Shown here one piece after another: positions 1-9,917 of a stretch of DNA of 64,000 nt. The stretch covers positions 1,045,370 to 1,109,369 of the forward strand of contig MU008175.1 in NCBI GenBank assembly GCA_010909165.1. Reading direction: 5' to 3'. This stretch comes from Anthoceros angustus (Eukaryota > Streptophyta > Anthocerotopsida > Anthocerotales > Anthocerotaceae). How positions within the stretch are numbered: the first letter of the stretch is position 1; each line of letters begins with the position of its first letter. The position numbers and the translations under genes were made by a program. The notes beneath the pieces were generated by a model, which was given only the letters and a program-made list of their open reading frames with translations, made no database searches and was not told the DNA's origin.

Positions 1-2602
1 CCATGTACCGAGCAGACTGATGGTGTCTTGCGTAGCCCCCTAAGATCCGTGACGAAGATGACCAAGTCCACCTGCTGTAGCTGCGAAAGCGGCTCTCACT
101 ATGAGTACAGTACTAGCAAGGACACTTAGCAACCGGGAGGCGAGACAAGTGGTAACACGGATCACCAAGTAATCCAACAATTGCACTGGGAGATTCCTGC
201 TCTGCTTCCCAGAAGGATACAAGTAGATTTTTGGCTGCTGCCCATGGCAATCATCAGCGACGCGGCGTCGGGGCCAACTGCCTGCTGCTCGGCTACATCC
301 CCAGCGGCCATCGCCATAATAAGAGTCTGCGGGTGTGAACGGGAAAGAGCTTGCGTCCTTGGACTGTAGCGGCCAGACGGCCTCGTGACGAGAGAGAGCA
401 CTCGTCACTTTGCCGCCGTATTCCCAGTGTGCTCCAAGAGAGGGTTCTCTCCCTACACCTTGTCGTCACCCGGCACTGTCGGCAGCACACCACCAGGTGT
501 CACCCCCATAGCCGGAGGTGTCTCTGTTGTTGCCCCCAGACTCCAACAACTGCCAACGGTACTGTAACGAACTGCGGCGAAGCAGCTTCTCTCACCAGAA
601 GCACTGGACGGTGGATACAGCCCCGCAGCCCACGACTCCAGAGTCCAGCAGGCCAGATGCTCCTGCCATCACCGCTCATCACCTCCCACTGTTGCCCCCA
701 GCATATGCCCTGGCCCGTGCGTCCCATCGCCACAGTTCCCATTCACAACATGTGCGCATATTCCCTCTCCATCACGGAACCCTCGCTCCTCGTCTTCTTT
801 CCCTTCCCTTTCCAGGCACCAAGAATGTGCTGAGCAAACTTCTCCCCACGAGAATCTCTGCCTCTGGCTGTTCCACCAAGGCCATGCCCGGCCCCCCGGG
901 ACGGCACCCCTCCATCCTCGGCTCTGCCACTGCCTCTGCCTGCTCCTGGGACTCGCACTCTTGCATCATTGCTTCCAGTAGTTGATCGGCTTCATGACAT
1001 TGACGACACCCAGCCTGCCCCCCAGTCTTGACACCGAGCCACTGCCGCCCTCCTTCTCCGCATCTTCCATCCACCATCCGGACTGACGGACCTCCCGGCT
1101 CCTTCATCCTTGCTTCATCACACCCTTCCTCCATCTGCATTGCGGCAACATACATTGCAATTTGGTAGCGTGCCCCACACGCTTTCTCTTCCATGGATTA
1201 TATGGCATTTGTTGTGCAACAACTGTATGCACATCCCGCCATGCGAGGCATCGCATCACGCCTCGATGGACCGACCCTGGTCCCTGGCATGCACGCAAGA
1301 GCCGCTTGCTGCGGCGAGCTGCACGCGGCCTTCCGCATAAGAGAAGGGAGACTAAGAAGCCCTAATTAGGGTTATGCAAGAACTAATACTCCGCAAGTCC
1401 CGACACAGTGTCCGAGCCCGAACCCGAGCCCGAACCCGCACCCGAACCCGGCAGCTTCGGGCCCGAGGTCGGGCGGTTTGCGGGGAAAGCCGTATCGTAC
1501 CAAAACCCGGCCACCTACCGGGCCACATGGACGGGCGGGCGACCGGTGAAACCGAATCCCGCGACCTCCCGAGGCGGGTGGTGTCGGTCGGGCACCGGCT
1601 GGGACGGTGACGCTGGGTGCCTGGGCTCCAGGGAGGGTAGGTGGCGGGTAGGTGGAACCGGCAGCCTTCGCCACCTCGGCCGCCTCGTCATGCCCGTCGC
1701 CAATCGCGGGCCGGGTCAATGCGATCAGGATGGGCCTGGACCCGGGGCTGCCCAGGTTCGGCCGCCCGGAGCGCGCGAACCAGGCTCGCTGGCTGCTCTG
1801 CTGGCTCGCCTCTCTCTTCACTCCTCTCGCTTCGAGTCTATGTATAGAGCAGAAGGAGGCCCCCGGACGTGAGTGCCCAACTTCCGGCTTCACAGCTCCC
1901 GGCCGACCAGGCATCAAACGCAGCACGCTGTAGCGCTCCTGGTGCGCCAGTCTGTCCTTCCTTCCTCCAAAAATTGGGAGCTGGCTCAACGTCTTTCTGC
2001 ATCTGCGGAATCTCGCGGGCGTTTGAAGCTGGTGGATTTCGCTACTCGAATTGGTTTGGTATGCACGGGAGCGTTCTGTTTCCATCCACAATTTCTGTTT
2101 GTGTGGGCTGTTTGCGGGACAAAATCTCTGTTTCTGTGGGCTGTTTGCGGGACTGCGGAGCTGTGCTTTGCATGGACTCGTGTGGGTTTCCTTTTGGGCA
2201 GCTTCCTTTTGCAACCGCGTGTGGTGTAGTTTCCTTGTGCGGCAGCGTTCTGCTCTCCTTTTGCGACATGCAACTCCTACTCCTCAAGTTATTTTTAGCT
2301 CGGGGTCGTATTTCGCGGTTGTATTGTGTTCGCTCCCCCGTTGTGGGTGCATGGCCTTGCAATCTGGCACTCCTCTGCTGCGCCTGTCTTGGCCGGATGA
2401 GGTCGGGCTTGTGGAACATGTGTGTAGCTGGTGGTGGTTTTATGGAGAGATTTGTGATTCGTGGTTGAATTAGGTGCGCGCGCGTCTCGGCTTGTGTGCT
2501 GGCAGCTGAGCTGACTGTGGCGTTGTTGGCAGCGGTTTGTGTAGGTTTACGGTCCGCAATTCTTTCGGAGTGTGGAGCGGGATCGAGTGAGCAGCGGATA
2601 CG
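1..2602. other. Upstream region of the GPT gene, no gene recognised
   Basis: No conserved protein is recognisable on either strand; the open frames here are short, compositionally biased and overlap each other. The stretch about 1405-1460 is a hexanucleotide-type run built on cccgag/cccgaa units. Positions 1500-1850 are very GC-rich. A unit of about 29 bp containing tgggctgtttgcgggac occurs twice at about 2092-2120 and 2125-2153. The last few hundred bases before 2603 presumably carry the promoter and 5' leader of the translocator gene, but I cannot point to a convincing TATA box. Confidence 0.4.
1405..1460. repeat. Hexanucleotide low-complexity run (cccgag/cccgaa)
   Basis: Successive copies of cccgag, cccgaa and cccgca follow each other without spacers. 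This is simple-sequence DNA; the Pro-Glu or Arg-rich peptides it could encode are side effects of composition. Confidence 0.7.
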
Positions 2603-4374
2603 ATGATGAACCGGAGCATTGCTGGCATGGCTACGGATCACAGGGCAGTGGGACTCGGCGGGTCCTCCTTAATGCAGGTTGGATCTTCGTCCTGGCAGTG
2701 CTGCAGATGCGGGGCTGAGGCAACCTCTACCTCCTCTTATTCGATGGCTACACCGAGGCTGAGGTCGGCTTTCAAAAGCAGCCTGACAACTTCCTTCAGA
2801 GGGTCCTCCCATTTGGCTTTCAGTCCTTTTATGTCCGGCAAGTCCCTCAAGCCCCTCCGAAGACTCCTGGGTGAACGAAAGCGGGGTGCAGGTTTCTTGT
2901 ACGTGGAAGCCAAGGCTTACGATGCTAGCACATCAGATGCTTTCCGGCCTACAGGAGTTCCCGCTAGGGACGAACAGGAAGCACCTAGAGCGACTACCCA
3001 GAGGCTCAAGATTGGCCTGTATTTTGGTTTATGGTGGTCACTGAATGTCGTGTTTAACATCTACAACAAGAAAGTCCTGAACATCTTTCCCTATCCATGG
3101 TTGACGTCCACCCTTTCACTTGCTGCGGGGTCCGTGATTATGCTTGCTTCTTGGGCTTTAAGGATTGTGGAAGTTCCTGATGTCGATATCAACTTTTGGA
3201 AGGCCCTTGCTCCGGTAAGCATCTCACCTTCTGTCCTTAGAAGGCTTATGGCCTGAACCTGTGCAGTTCTGAGATGGCGATAAGGAAAAGCATGTTCAAG
3301 TGGCAACCGGCTTGGGGAATGTCCTTAGGTTCTTATGCAGGATGCTTGGATGAAGCTTAACAAACTGTTGATCAATAGCCCATTCTGTCTCTCAAGAGTC
3401 AATCTTTTTGATGTTGCTGCAGGTGGCGCTTGCTCATACAATCGGCCACGTTGCAGCTACTGTAAGTATGTCTAAGGTGGCCGTATCGTTCACGCACATC
3501 ATCAAAAGCGCAGAGCCTGCTTTCAGTGTTTTGATTCAGCGGTTTTTCTTGGGAGAAACCTTCCCCACACCTGTATACTTGTCGCTCCTGCCAATTGTTG
3601 GAGGGTGTTGTCTGGCAGCCGCAACCGAACTCAACTTCAACATGACAGGTACTGCGTACAAGTTTATTTTGAAGCCACCGTTCTTTCAGATTGTGGGTAA
3701 GGGAGACTAACTTCAAGGTGGTGGATCTTGCAGGGTTTATGGGTGCAATGATTTCTAATATTGCTTTTGTAGCCCGCAACATTGCCTCCAAGAAAGGAAT
3801 GAAAGGGAAGGCTGTGGGAGGAATGAACTACTATGCATGTCTGTGTATGCTGTCACTGGCATTCTTAACACCTTTTGCGTTTGCGATGGAAGGCCCTAAG
3901 CTTTGGGCAACAGGGTGGCAGTCTGCTATTCAATCAGTTGGTCACCAATTTATGTGGTATGTCACATGTTTCGTTCTGTATGTTTTTTTTGTGGTATGTC
4001 ACATGTCTCGTTCTGGATGTTGTTTTGTGGTATGCCACGTTCTGTATGGTTTTTGGCGGTATGGTTCTGCATGTTTCTGATGCTGTGGATCGTGTGAAAT
4101 GATAGATTGGCTGCTCGATTCGCTGACGTTGCTTTAAACGTGATGCAGGTGGGTGGCTGCTCAGAGTGTGTTCTATCATTTGTACAACCAAGTATCTTAC
4201 ATGTCGCTCAATGAGATTTCACCACTTACCTTCAGCATCGGCAATACCATGAAGCGAGTGACTGTCATCGTGGCATCTATTATAGTGTTCCACACAGCCG
4301 TGCGACCGGTCAATGCAGTGGGTGCTGCTATTGCAATTCTTGGAACTTTCCTTTATTCCCAGGCACAGCGATAA
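2603..4374 (+). CDS. GPT: Plastid glucose-6-phosphate/phosphate translocator, 4 exons
   Basis: An inner-envelope plastid antiporter that exchanges glucose-6-phosphate for inorganic phosphate, supplying carbon for starch and for the oxidative pentose-phosphate pathway. Exons are 2603-3214, 3423-3648, 3734-3956 and 4149-4374, with GT-AG borders and consistent phases, giving 428 residues. The first 110 or so residues are Ser/Arg-rich, fitting a transit peptide. The membrane core starts near KIGLYFGLWW and contains NIYNKKVLNIFPYPW, HTIGHVAATVSMSKVAVSFTH, ELNFNM, KGMKGKAVGGMNYYACL and NQVSYMSLNEISPLTFS...GNTMKR, all typical of the GPT branch of the plastidic phosphate translocator family. The C-terminus FLYSQAQR matches the family end. 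Intron 3 carries a tandem duplication of the splice-donor region, described separately. The family assignment is firm; GPT rather than PPT or TPT rests on the overall motif match. Confidence 0.93.
3954..4038 (+). repeat. Tandem copies of the exon 3 splice-donor region
   Basis: The exon 3 end plus donor (tgtg|gtatgtcacatg, from 3954) recurs at 3990 and, diverged, at 4026, a period of 36 bp. Each copy keeps a GT donor context, so three candidate 5' splice sites lie one after another. The first keeps the conserved protein sequence. Confidence 0.75.
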
Positions 4375-5162
4375 GTTTCCACTCCATCTTGGTGGCTTGG
4401 GAAGTGGTCAGTGCAGTGTCAAGACGTTATCGATAAGATGGGTTACAGCCGAGACCAAGCTTTTGCTTGGACAATTTTGTTTGATGAAAGCGGCATTTGT
4501 TTCGGCCAAACGTTCGAACATTTTAAATGACAGGGTTTTCATTATTGACTTACCAATTTTTCTGGCCAGATACAGTAAGTGATCTAACGGCCTGTAGTAC
4601 TCAGTCCACCTCGTAATAAGGGAATCCAGATTACCTGGAATCGGTAAAGAGGCTTAGAGATAGAGATAGCGTGGTGGCAGTTGTAGATAGCAATAGGCTG
4701 GTACACTACAGTTAAGTAGAGTGGATGGACTCTGTGTGGTTGGTAGTAACAATGTTGCTGACTGCCTTGCACAGCTTTTAAACTTCCATCGCCGAAGATT
4801 GGTCTCTTTTCAGTATTATCATTCTAAAACTGCCATCGCCGAACAGTATCAACTGTATATCCGATTGTCCTTTGCATATTCCTAAAACGTTGGGCCCCGA
4901 AGAGGAAATTTGACCCCGTTACTGCGTTCGGTATCGACTATGTAGGTGATTCCTCTCTCCTTTCAGTATCAACTGTGTATGCATACGCGGTTTCTGCTTT
5001 GCCAAATCCTAAAATGTTCCTCGCCGAAGAAGAATGTGACTCCACTCCCCCCACTACCTACTTTCAGTATCAAAGTGTATAGGTGGTACAGGAATTTGTC
5101 TCCCTCACTAGTTTCACTATCGACTGACTAATGTCACTGTCGACTGTGAAGGTGGTACAATT
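4375..5162. repeat. 3' flank between convergent genes with degenerate repeats
   Basis: This lies between the convergent GPT and PDCT stop codons. From about 4780 to 5210 a degenerate unit recurs: a cctaaaa/ccatcgccgaa(g/c)a element, then tttcagtatcaactgt(g)tat, then ggtggtac. Spacing is irregular, about 100-150 bp. No open frame with family similarity is present. The repeat runs into the last coding bases of the PDCT gene. Confidence 0.5.
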
Positions 5163-6170
5163 TCAACTGCTGCTTTGCACGATCGTGAAACTTTGGTCAC
5201 CGAAGAGTAATTTGTACTCCCGCGCTCCCTTCGCCGTTTTCTTCCTTACCTCATAGAGAGCAGCCAACAAGTCGCAGACCCAGCCAGCGACAGCTCCTAT
5301 GATAAGGTCAATCGTATAGTGGCCTCGACTTCCAAGCATGCGTATGCATTGCAGGAAATTAAGGGCGTGGACGATGGTTGCTAAACGCCGCCGTTTCATC
5401 CTCTTCAGATCCAATGACACGATTACAGCTCCGGCAACGTGACCTGAGAAGAAGAAAAAGAAGGAAACACTTCCCACTGGGAAGTCCACTGCCGATGCAA
5501 TGAATTCCTGCCGGACAGACAACTCGCCTTTACCAAACAAACTCATTTTGAACTAGGCAACATTAACCCAACCGAAATTAGGCGCAGGGAGGCTTACCTT
5601 AGGAACTGGTAAGCGCGTAGTGGACCCCAGGATGCCTCGACTGGTGTAGAGCAAAAGGCAGGCTATGCATGCTCGTCGTCTTCCCTCCAAGACAAATGTA
5701 GATGCGATGTAGCCGACTTGGAAAAGAACGAACAGCTGCAACCGCATACCAGCATGTTAGCACAATGCATACTCGACTCCGCTTCTACCACTTGGTGCAG
5801 CAGCTGAAAGGAAGCTGAGAGAAGAAAATTACGAACGCCGAACCGTGTTGAGAGCAGCGAGGAAATGGTGCAAAGCGAGGTGGTCGTTCAGGAAACGATA
5901 GACAGGCGCAGTGAACACAAATCCCAGGTCAAGAGGCTCATGACCAGGCTTCACCATGGGCAAGCCGTACTCCACTTTCATGAACAAGACGAAATTGAAG
6001 CTGAGCAGAACCAGGAGCGGATGATCCCGCAGTGCCTGGACAGCGCTCCGCACAGTCCAGTGCCTGCATGCCCATCCGAGTGGAATAACTTGCAATTTGG
6101 TATCCGGCTCCATGTTTTTCCCTTGTAGATCTAGGTCTCTGTGCATTGAGGATGACAAGGAAGCCGTCAT
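5163..6170 (-). CDS. ROD1: PDCT (ROD1-like phosphatidylcholine:diacylglycerol cholinephosphotransferase)
   Basis: Probably an ER-membrane enzyme that exchanges the phosphocholine headgroup between phosphatidylcholine and diacylglycerol, moving fatty acids between membrane lipid and storage oil. Minus-strand exons are 6170-5844, 5735-5598 and 5507-5163, giving about 269 residues against roughly 300 in Arabidopsis ROD1. Diagnostic segments are VEYGLPMVKPGHEPLDLGFV and HHFLAALNT in exon 1, VLEGRRRACIACLLLYTSRGILG in exon 2 (quoted in part here), and VDFPVGSVSFFFFFSGHVAG then GSRGHYTIDL in exon 3. The two histidine motifs (FSGHVAG and GHYTID) are the lipid-phosphatase-like catalytic elements of the family. 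The exon 1 donor is GTTCGG, a weak site chosen because it gives the family alignment. The N-terminus is shorter than in seed plants, so an upstream start is possible. Confidence 0.88.
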
Positions 6171-6920
6171 TCTGCTTGCAAAAGTGCTATCTGTTTCAAC
6201 CAGATAGACAACTGGTCACAGCAAGCGCCGCGCTCCGAAGGTACTCAGCCGATGGACAGCTCTAGCCGTCTCTGGGATCCTTCGAATCTCACAGCCTACA
6301 TGCTCCTAAGGACCTCGTTTGCAACGCGTACGGCTTTCCACAACCATGCATTCGAGCCATCGACCCGAGACATAGGATCTACAAAATCTTGGACGAGATA
6401 AGTGGCCTGTAGGAACCCCGGACGCGCGGGCACAAACCCGAGAGTAACGACTGCACGACTGTACGGACCGTGAGAACAGACGGGAGACGTCGGTCCATGC
6501 GCAAAACCAGTGAGTGAGTGGACAGGACATCACATGCACGCTCTCCTAAACTCGAAGGCGAGGCCCGGCCCCGCCCCGATGCCATGCAGCTTCACCGACT
6601 CGTCTCAATAACCGAGCTACCATACTCGGAGGCCGGAGCCACCTCATCACTCTCCTTCGTTCAGGACGCAAACCTTTCTACATATGTACGCAACTTGAAT
6701 GCAGCTTTCTCAACGATGCGATGCTGGGGCAGCTGGGCGGACTCCAATCCATGGATGTGCTGATTGGTGGGTCCCCAGAAGAAGGGACAGCTACTCCTCC
6801 CCATTGGAAAGTTTCTCGTGTTAAGGGCTTTCTCACGTTGGAGGAGGAGGGGCTATGTATGTGGTGTGCCGGTTGATGGTTGACGAGGTTTATCTACATA
6901 TGACAAGTCAGAAGATGGTG
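6171..6920. other. Intergenic region, nothing identified
   Basis: It separates the 5' end of the PDCT gene from the 3' end of the first PPR gene. Only short overlapping open frames with no recognisable family occur. Confidence 0.4.
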
Positions 6921-8729
6921 CTAGAATTGTATGTGCCCGTCCTTCTCAAGGAGTAGGCCCACTTTGTCCAGCAGGGCATAGAGCTCTTTGCACTCTGCGT
7001 GGTGGCAGTCACCAACCAAGAAGCTATGCACTTCCTGCTCATGCTCGATCCAGCTCTGGCCAGGCTTCTTCCATGCGGAATCCTTTTGTCTCAATGCCTG
7101 TACCTCAAGGGCACTGTCCAGAAGGCCAGCATCTGCATAGATGTGCGACATCACGACATATGGGGCAGCATTAGTCGGCTGTAGATGCACTGCACTTTCG
7201 AAAGCCCTCTCTCCTAGAACAACGTTGCCGTGCTTCCGACAGGCACCCAGCAAACACAGCCACAAGGCCAGGTCAGGCTCTACTGGCATTGCTGACAACA
7301 GATCTTCTACCATTGTGAAACATCCTGCACGCCCAAACAGGTCCACCATGCTCACGTAGTGCTCCAGAGCTGGAGTCAACCCATAATCTCTGCTCATAGA
7401 CTTGAAATACTCAATACCTTTGTCGATAAGGCCGGCATGACTGCATGCTGATAGAAGTGACAGGAACGTCACATCATCCGGCTGGATGCCGGTCTGCTGC
7501 ATTCTCTCATAGCAGTGCAGGGCTTCTTGACCAAGCCCGTGGTGAGCATATCCGGCAATCATAGTGGTCCAAGTCACCGCATCTTTTGAAGGCAGTCTGT
7601 CAAATACTCTGTTGGCATCTTCTAAGCTCCCACATTTGGCATACATGTCCACCAAGCTGCTTCCGACGACCGCAAGGGCTTCCAATCCTTCATCCTGAAT
7701 TTTGGAATGCAGATGCTTCCCCTGATGCAGAGCTCCAATGCTGGAACATGCCTTCAGCAGGCACACAAATGTGACATAATCCGCCACGGGCATCCCTTCT
7801 TGTTGCATTTGCACATAAAGAGACAGGGATTCTTGAGGCAGCCCATTCTGTGCATATGCTGAAAGCATCGCATTCCATGTCACTACATCTTTTGACGGCA
7901 AACAGTCAAACACTTTGCGGGCATCCTCAAGTTTGCCACATTTTGCATACATGTCGACAAGGCTGCTGCCTACCACCGGACTATCTTCAAATCCTCGTTC
8001 CCGTACATGGGAGTGGAGCTCCTTGCCCTCATCTAAAGCTCCAACACTCGCGCATGCTTTTAACAGGCAAGCAAACATGACATCATCAGCTGGACTGATG
8101 CTTTCCTGCTGCATTCTTGCATAAAGAGCAAGGGATTCTTGTCCAAGCCCACGCTGGGCATAGCTCGAAATCATGGCAGTCCATGTCATACCATCCTTTG
8201 CAGCTAAACCATCAAACACCGTTCGAGCATCCTCCAATCTCCCACATTTGGCGTACATGTTGACTAGGCAGTTCCCAACAAATTTATTAGGCTCAACTCC
8301 ACTCTGCAAAAGATCAGCATGAACCTGCTTGCCTGCTGCCAAATCTGCGGCACTTGTACACGCTTTCAGCACTGCCACGGCCATATAGCTGTCCAGCTTG
8401 ACATTCGACTTTCTCATCTGCTTATATAGCCTTATGGCGTGCAAAGGCTGCCCATGTTCGGTGTGTGCCAATATGATGGACACCCACATGTAACCACTAG
8501 GTGCAGCCGTCTGCATAAACACCTGCATTGCTTCTTGCAACCTCCCATGAGAAGCATACATGCGGATGATATAGTTGGCCAAGAATGTGTTTGCCTCAAA
8601 CCCACTTTTTGCAAGCAGAGAATGAACACGCGTCCCAAGAACCAAATCCTTCTGTGCGATGCAGCCCTTAAGCACGTGAAAGAAGAGGGGTGCGGAAATC
8701 GCACACCGTTGCTCGACAAGGCAGTCCAA
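6921..8729 (-). CDS. PLS-class PPR protein, E/E+ type, no DYW (PPR-1)
   Basis: A single-exon 602-residue pentatricopeptide-repeat protein, the shortest of the cluster. It should be a sequence-specific organellar RNA-binding protein of the kind used as a C-to-U editing specificity factor. It opens with the cluster's N-terminal cap (KDLVLGTRVHSLL ... NYIIRMYASHGRLQEA), then three full L-S-P units of about 100 residues recognised by NCLVNMYAKCG or SLVDMYAKCG followed by DxxTWxxMI. A shortened terminal unit with LLSACSHAG and VDLFGRAG follows. Residues 489-602 are the E1/E2 and E+ region (LGACRKHGN, SHIYADAG, WKKPGQSWIE, EVHSFLVGD), and the protein stops there. No HxE or CxxC deaminase signature is present. 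It is divergent to the next PPR gene. The start at 8729 gives no obvious transit peptide, so a short upstream exon cannot be excluded. Confidence 0.9.
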   Translation of the reverse strand: MDCLVEQRCAISAPLFFHVLKGCIAQKDLVLGTRVHSLLAKSGFEANTFLANYIIRMYASHGRLQEAMQVFMQTAAPSGYMWVSIILAHTEHGQPLHAIRLYKQMRKSNVKLDSYMAVAVLKACTSAADLAAGKQVHADLLQSGVEPNKFVGNCLVNMYAKCGRLEDARTVFDGLAAKDGMTWTAMISSYAQRGLGQESLALYARMQQESISPADDVMFACLLKACASVGALDEGKELHSHVRERGFEDSPVVGSSLVDMYAKCGKLEDARKVFDCLPSKDVVTWNAMLSAYAQNGLPQESLSLYVQMQQEGMPVADYVTFVCLLKACSSIGALHQGKHLHSKIQDEGLEALAVVGSSLVDMYAKCGSLEDANRVFDRLPSKDAVTWTTMIAGYAHHGLGQEALHCYERMQQTGIQPDDVTFLSLLSACSHAGLIDKGIEYFKSMSRDYGLTPALEHYVSMVDLFGRAGCFTMVEDLLSAMPVEPDLALWLCLLGACRKHGNVVLGERAFESAVHLQPTNAAPYVVMSHIYADAGLLDSALEVQALRQKDSAWKKPGQSWIEHEQEVHSFLVGDCHHAECKELYALLDKVGLLLEKDGHIQF

Positions 8730-9917
8730 TGCTTCGATAGCCTCATAGAGCTGTCCTTTGCATAATCTCCTCCACGCTTCAGCCTCAGGTTCTGCGTCAC
8801 GTCCAGCTCCAGTGTCGATTGCAGCCTGGTGGGATGCTTTCGTACCCCTGGCAGATCGCAGTGTTCCATCTTGTGACAGATGCCCCGAGGGGTCCCCCGC
8901 GATACGTTGCTTGCCTTCCGGATTACCCTGCCATGTTGAAGAGATTGATGCTCAGATCTGCAGTAGTGACAGATGAAACAGATCGCAGGACATGAAATCA
9001 CCTCATTCCACCTTCTGTCCCAACGGCTTCTTGTGGGCCTAGTTACCTGCTCAGCTGCGCCCCGCACTGACGACAGGCGCCTGCACCCAGTCAAGAACGA
9101 CACGAGCCAATGGGTGCCACCTTTTCTCATTGGCCTTGCGGTTCTGCCATCGCCGGCTGATCACGCTGAACCACAGCACAAGTCTTGCCAAAGCAAGCGC
9201 AAATAAAATCGCAGAGTTTCGACATGAAAGGACGACTGCATGAATCCTCAGTTGCAGCTCTGATGCGTCTATCCTCCTTTCCATCTTCACTTGCACAAAA
9301 GTTTTGACTGTTCGCATGGCTGAGGTCCACTTTGATACGGGTGACGAATCCGAGAGTGCGATCACATGGAGCTGGCGAGAGTGCATCACACATGAGGAAG
9401 GGTTGTCTGGGGGAGTATGTGGTTTTGGGTGGGAGCGTCTGCAGAAGGCTATCATCGTTGCAGCTCGCGGTGGAGCGTCACATACCCTCAACGAGCCCTG
9501 TGGAGCCCAATGCAGGGCAGGCTCGGTGGGAACAGTTTCTGGCAGATCGTTCACACGGGTGGGAGGACCGGTGGAAGAACAAGGTAATTCACGTCAGTAA
9601 TTTTGAGTCTTCCAATTGCCTCTGTGGTCATGGGTGATGTGCTTATGACATCATTGCAGACAACTCAGGCCTACTGTTATTTGAAGAACGACGAGGATGT
9701 GTGTGAAGGTAGACCTGACATCTACTGTGGGCCTAAGGATGAGGATGTTGGGCGGTGCAGACCACAGCCAGTCAGGTGAGCTGGCTTCTCTTTTTTGCTT
9801 GTCCTTCTACTTTGATGAGACTGGGCGGCATCGGGTGTCCAGACACGTTATACTGCACCTGCGTGGAATGGCACACCCAAGCAGTTGCTGTTTTGACAGT
9901 CCTCTCAACCTTGAAGG
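8730..9917. promoter_or_regulatory. Divergent intergenic region between PPR-1 and PPR-2
   Basis: About 1.2 kb between two start codons facing away from each other, so it should hold both promoters and 5' leaders. Open frames here lack recognisable domains. No sequence element can be assigned with confidence. Confidence 0.35.

Noticed and set aside
1372-2214. A 280-codon minus-strand open frame in the GPT upstream region
   Set aside because: The composition follows the GC-rich hexanucleotide and duplicated unit, it changes character along its length, and no domain is seen; likely noncoding.
8432-9130. A 232-codon minus-strand open frame upstream of and overlapping PPR-1
   Set aside because: Its lower half is PPR-1 read in another frame, with stretches of PPR out-of-frame translation; the upper half lies in the divergent spacer without any domain.
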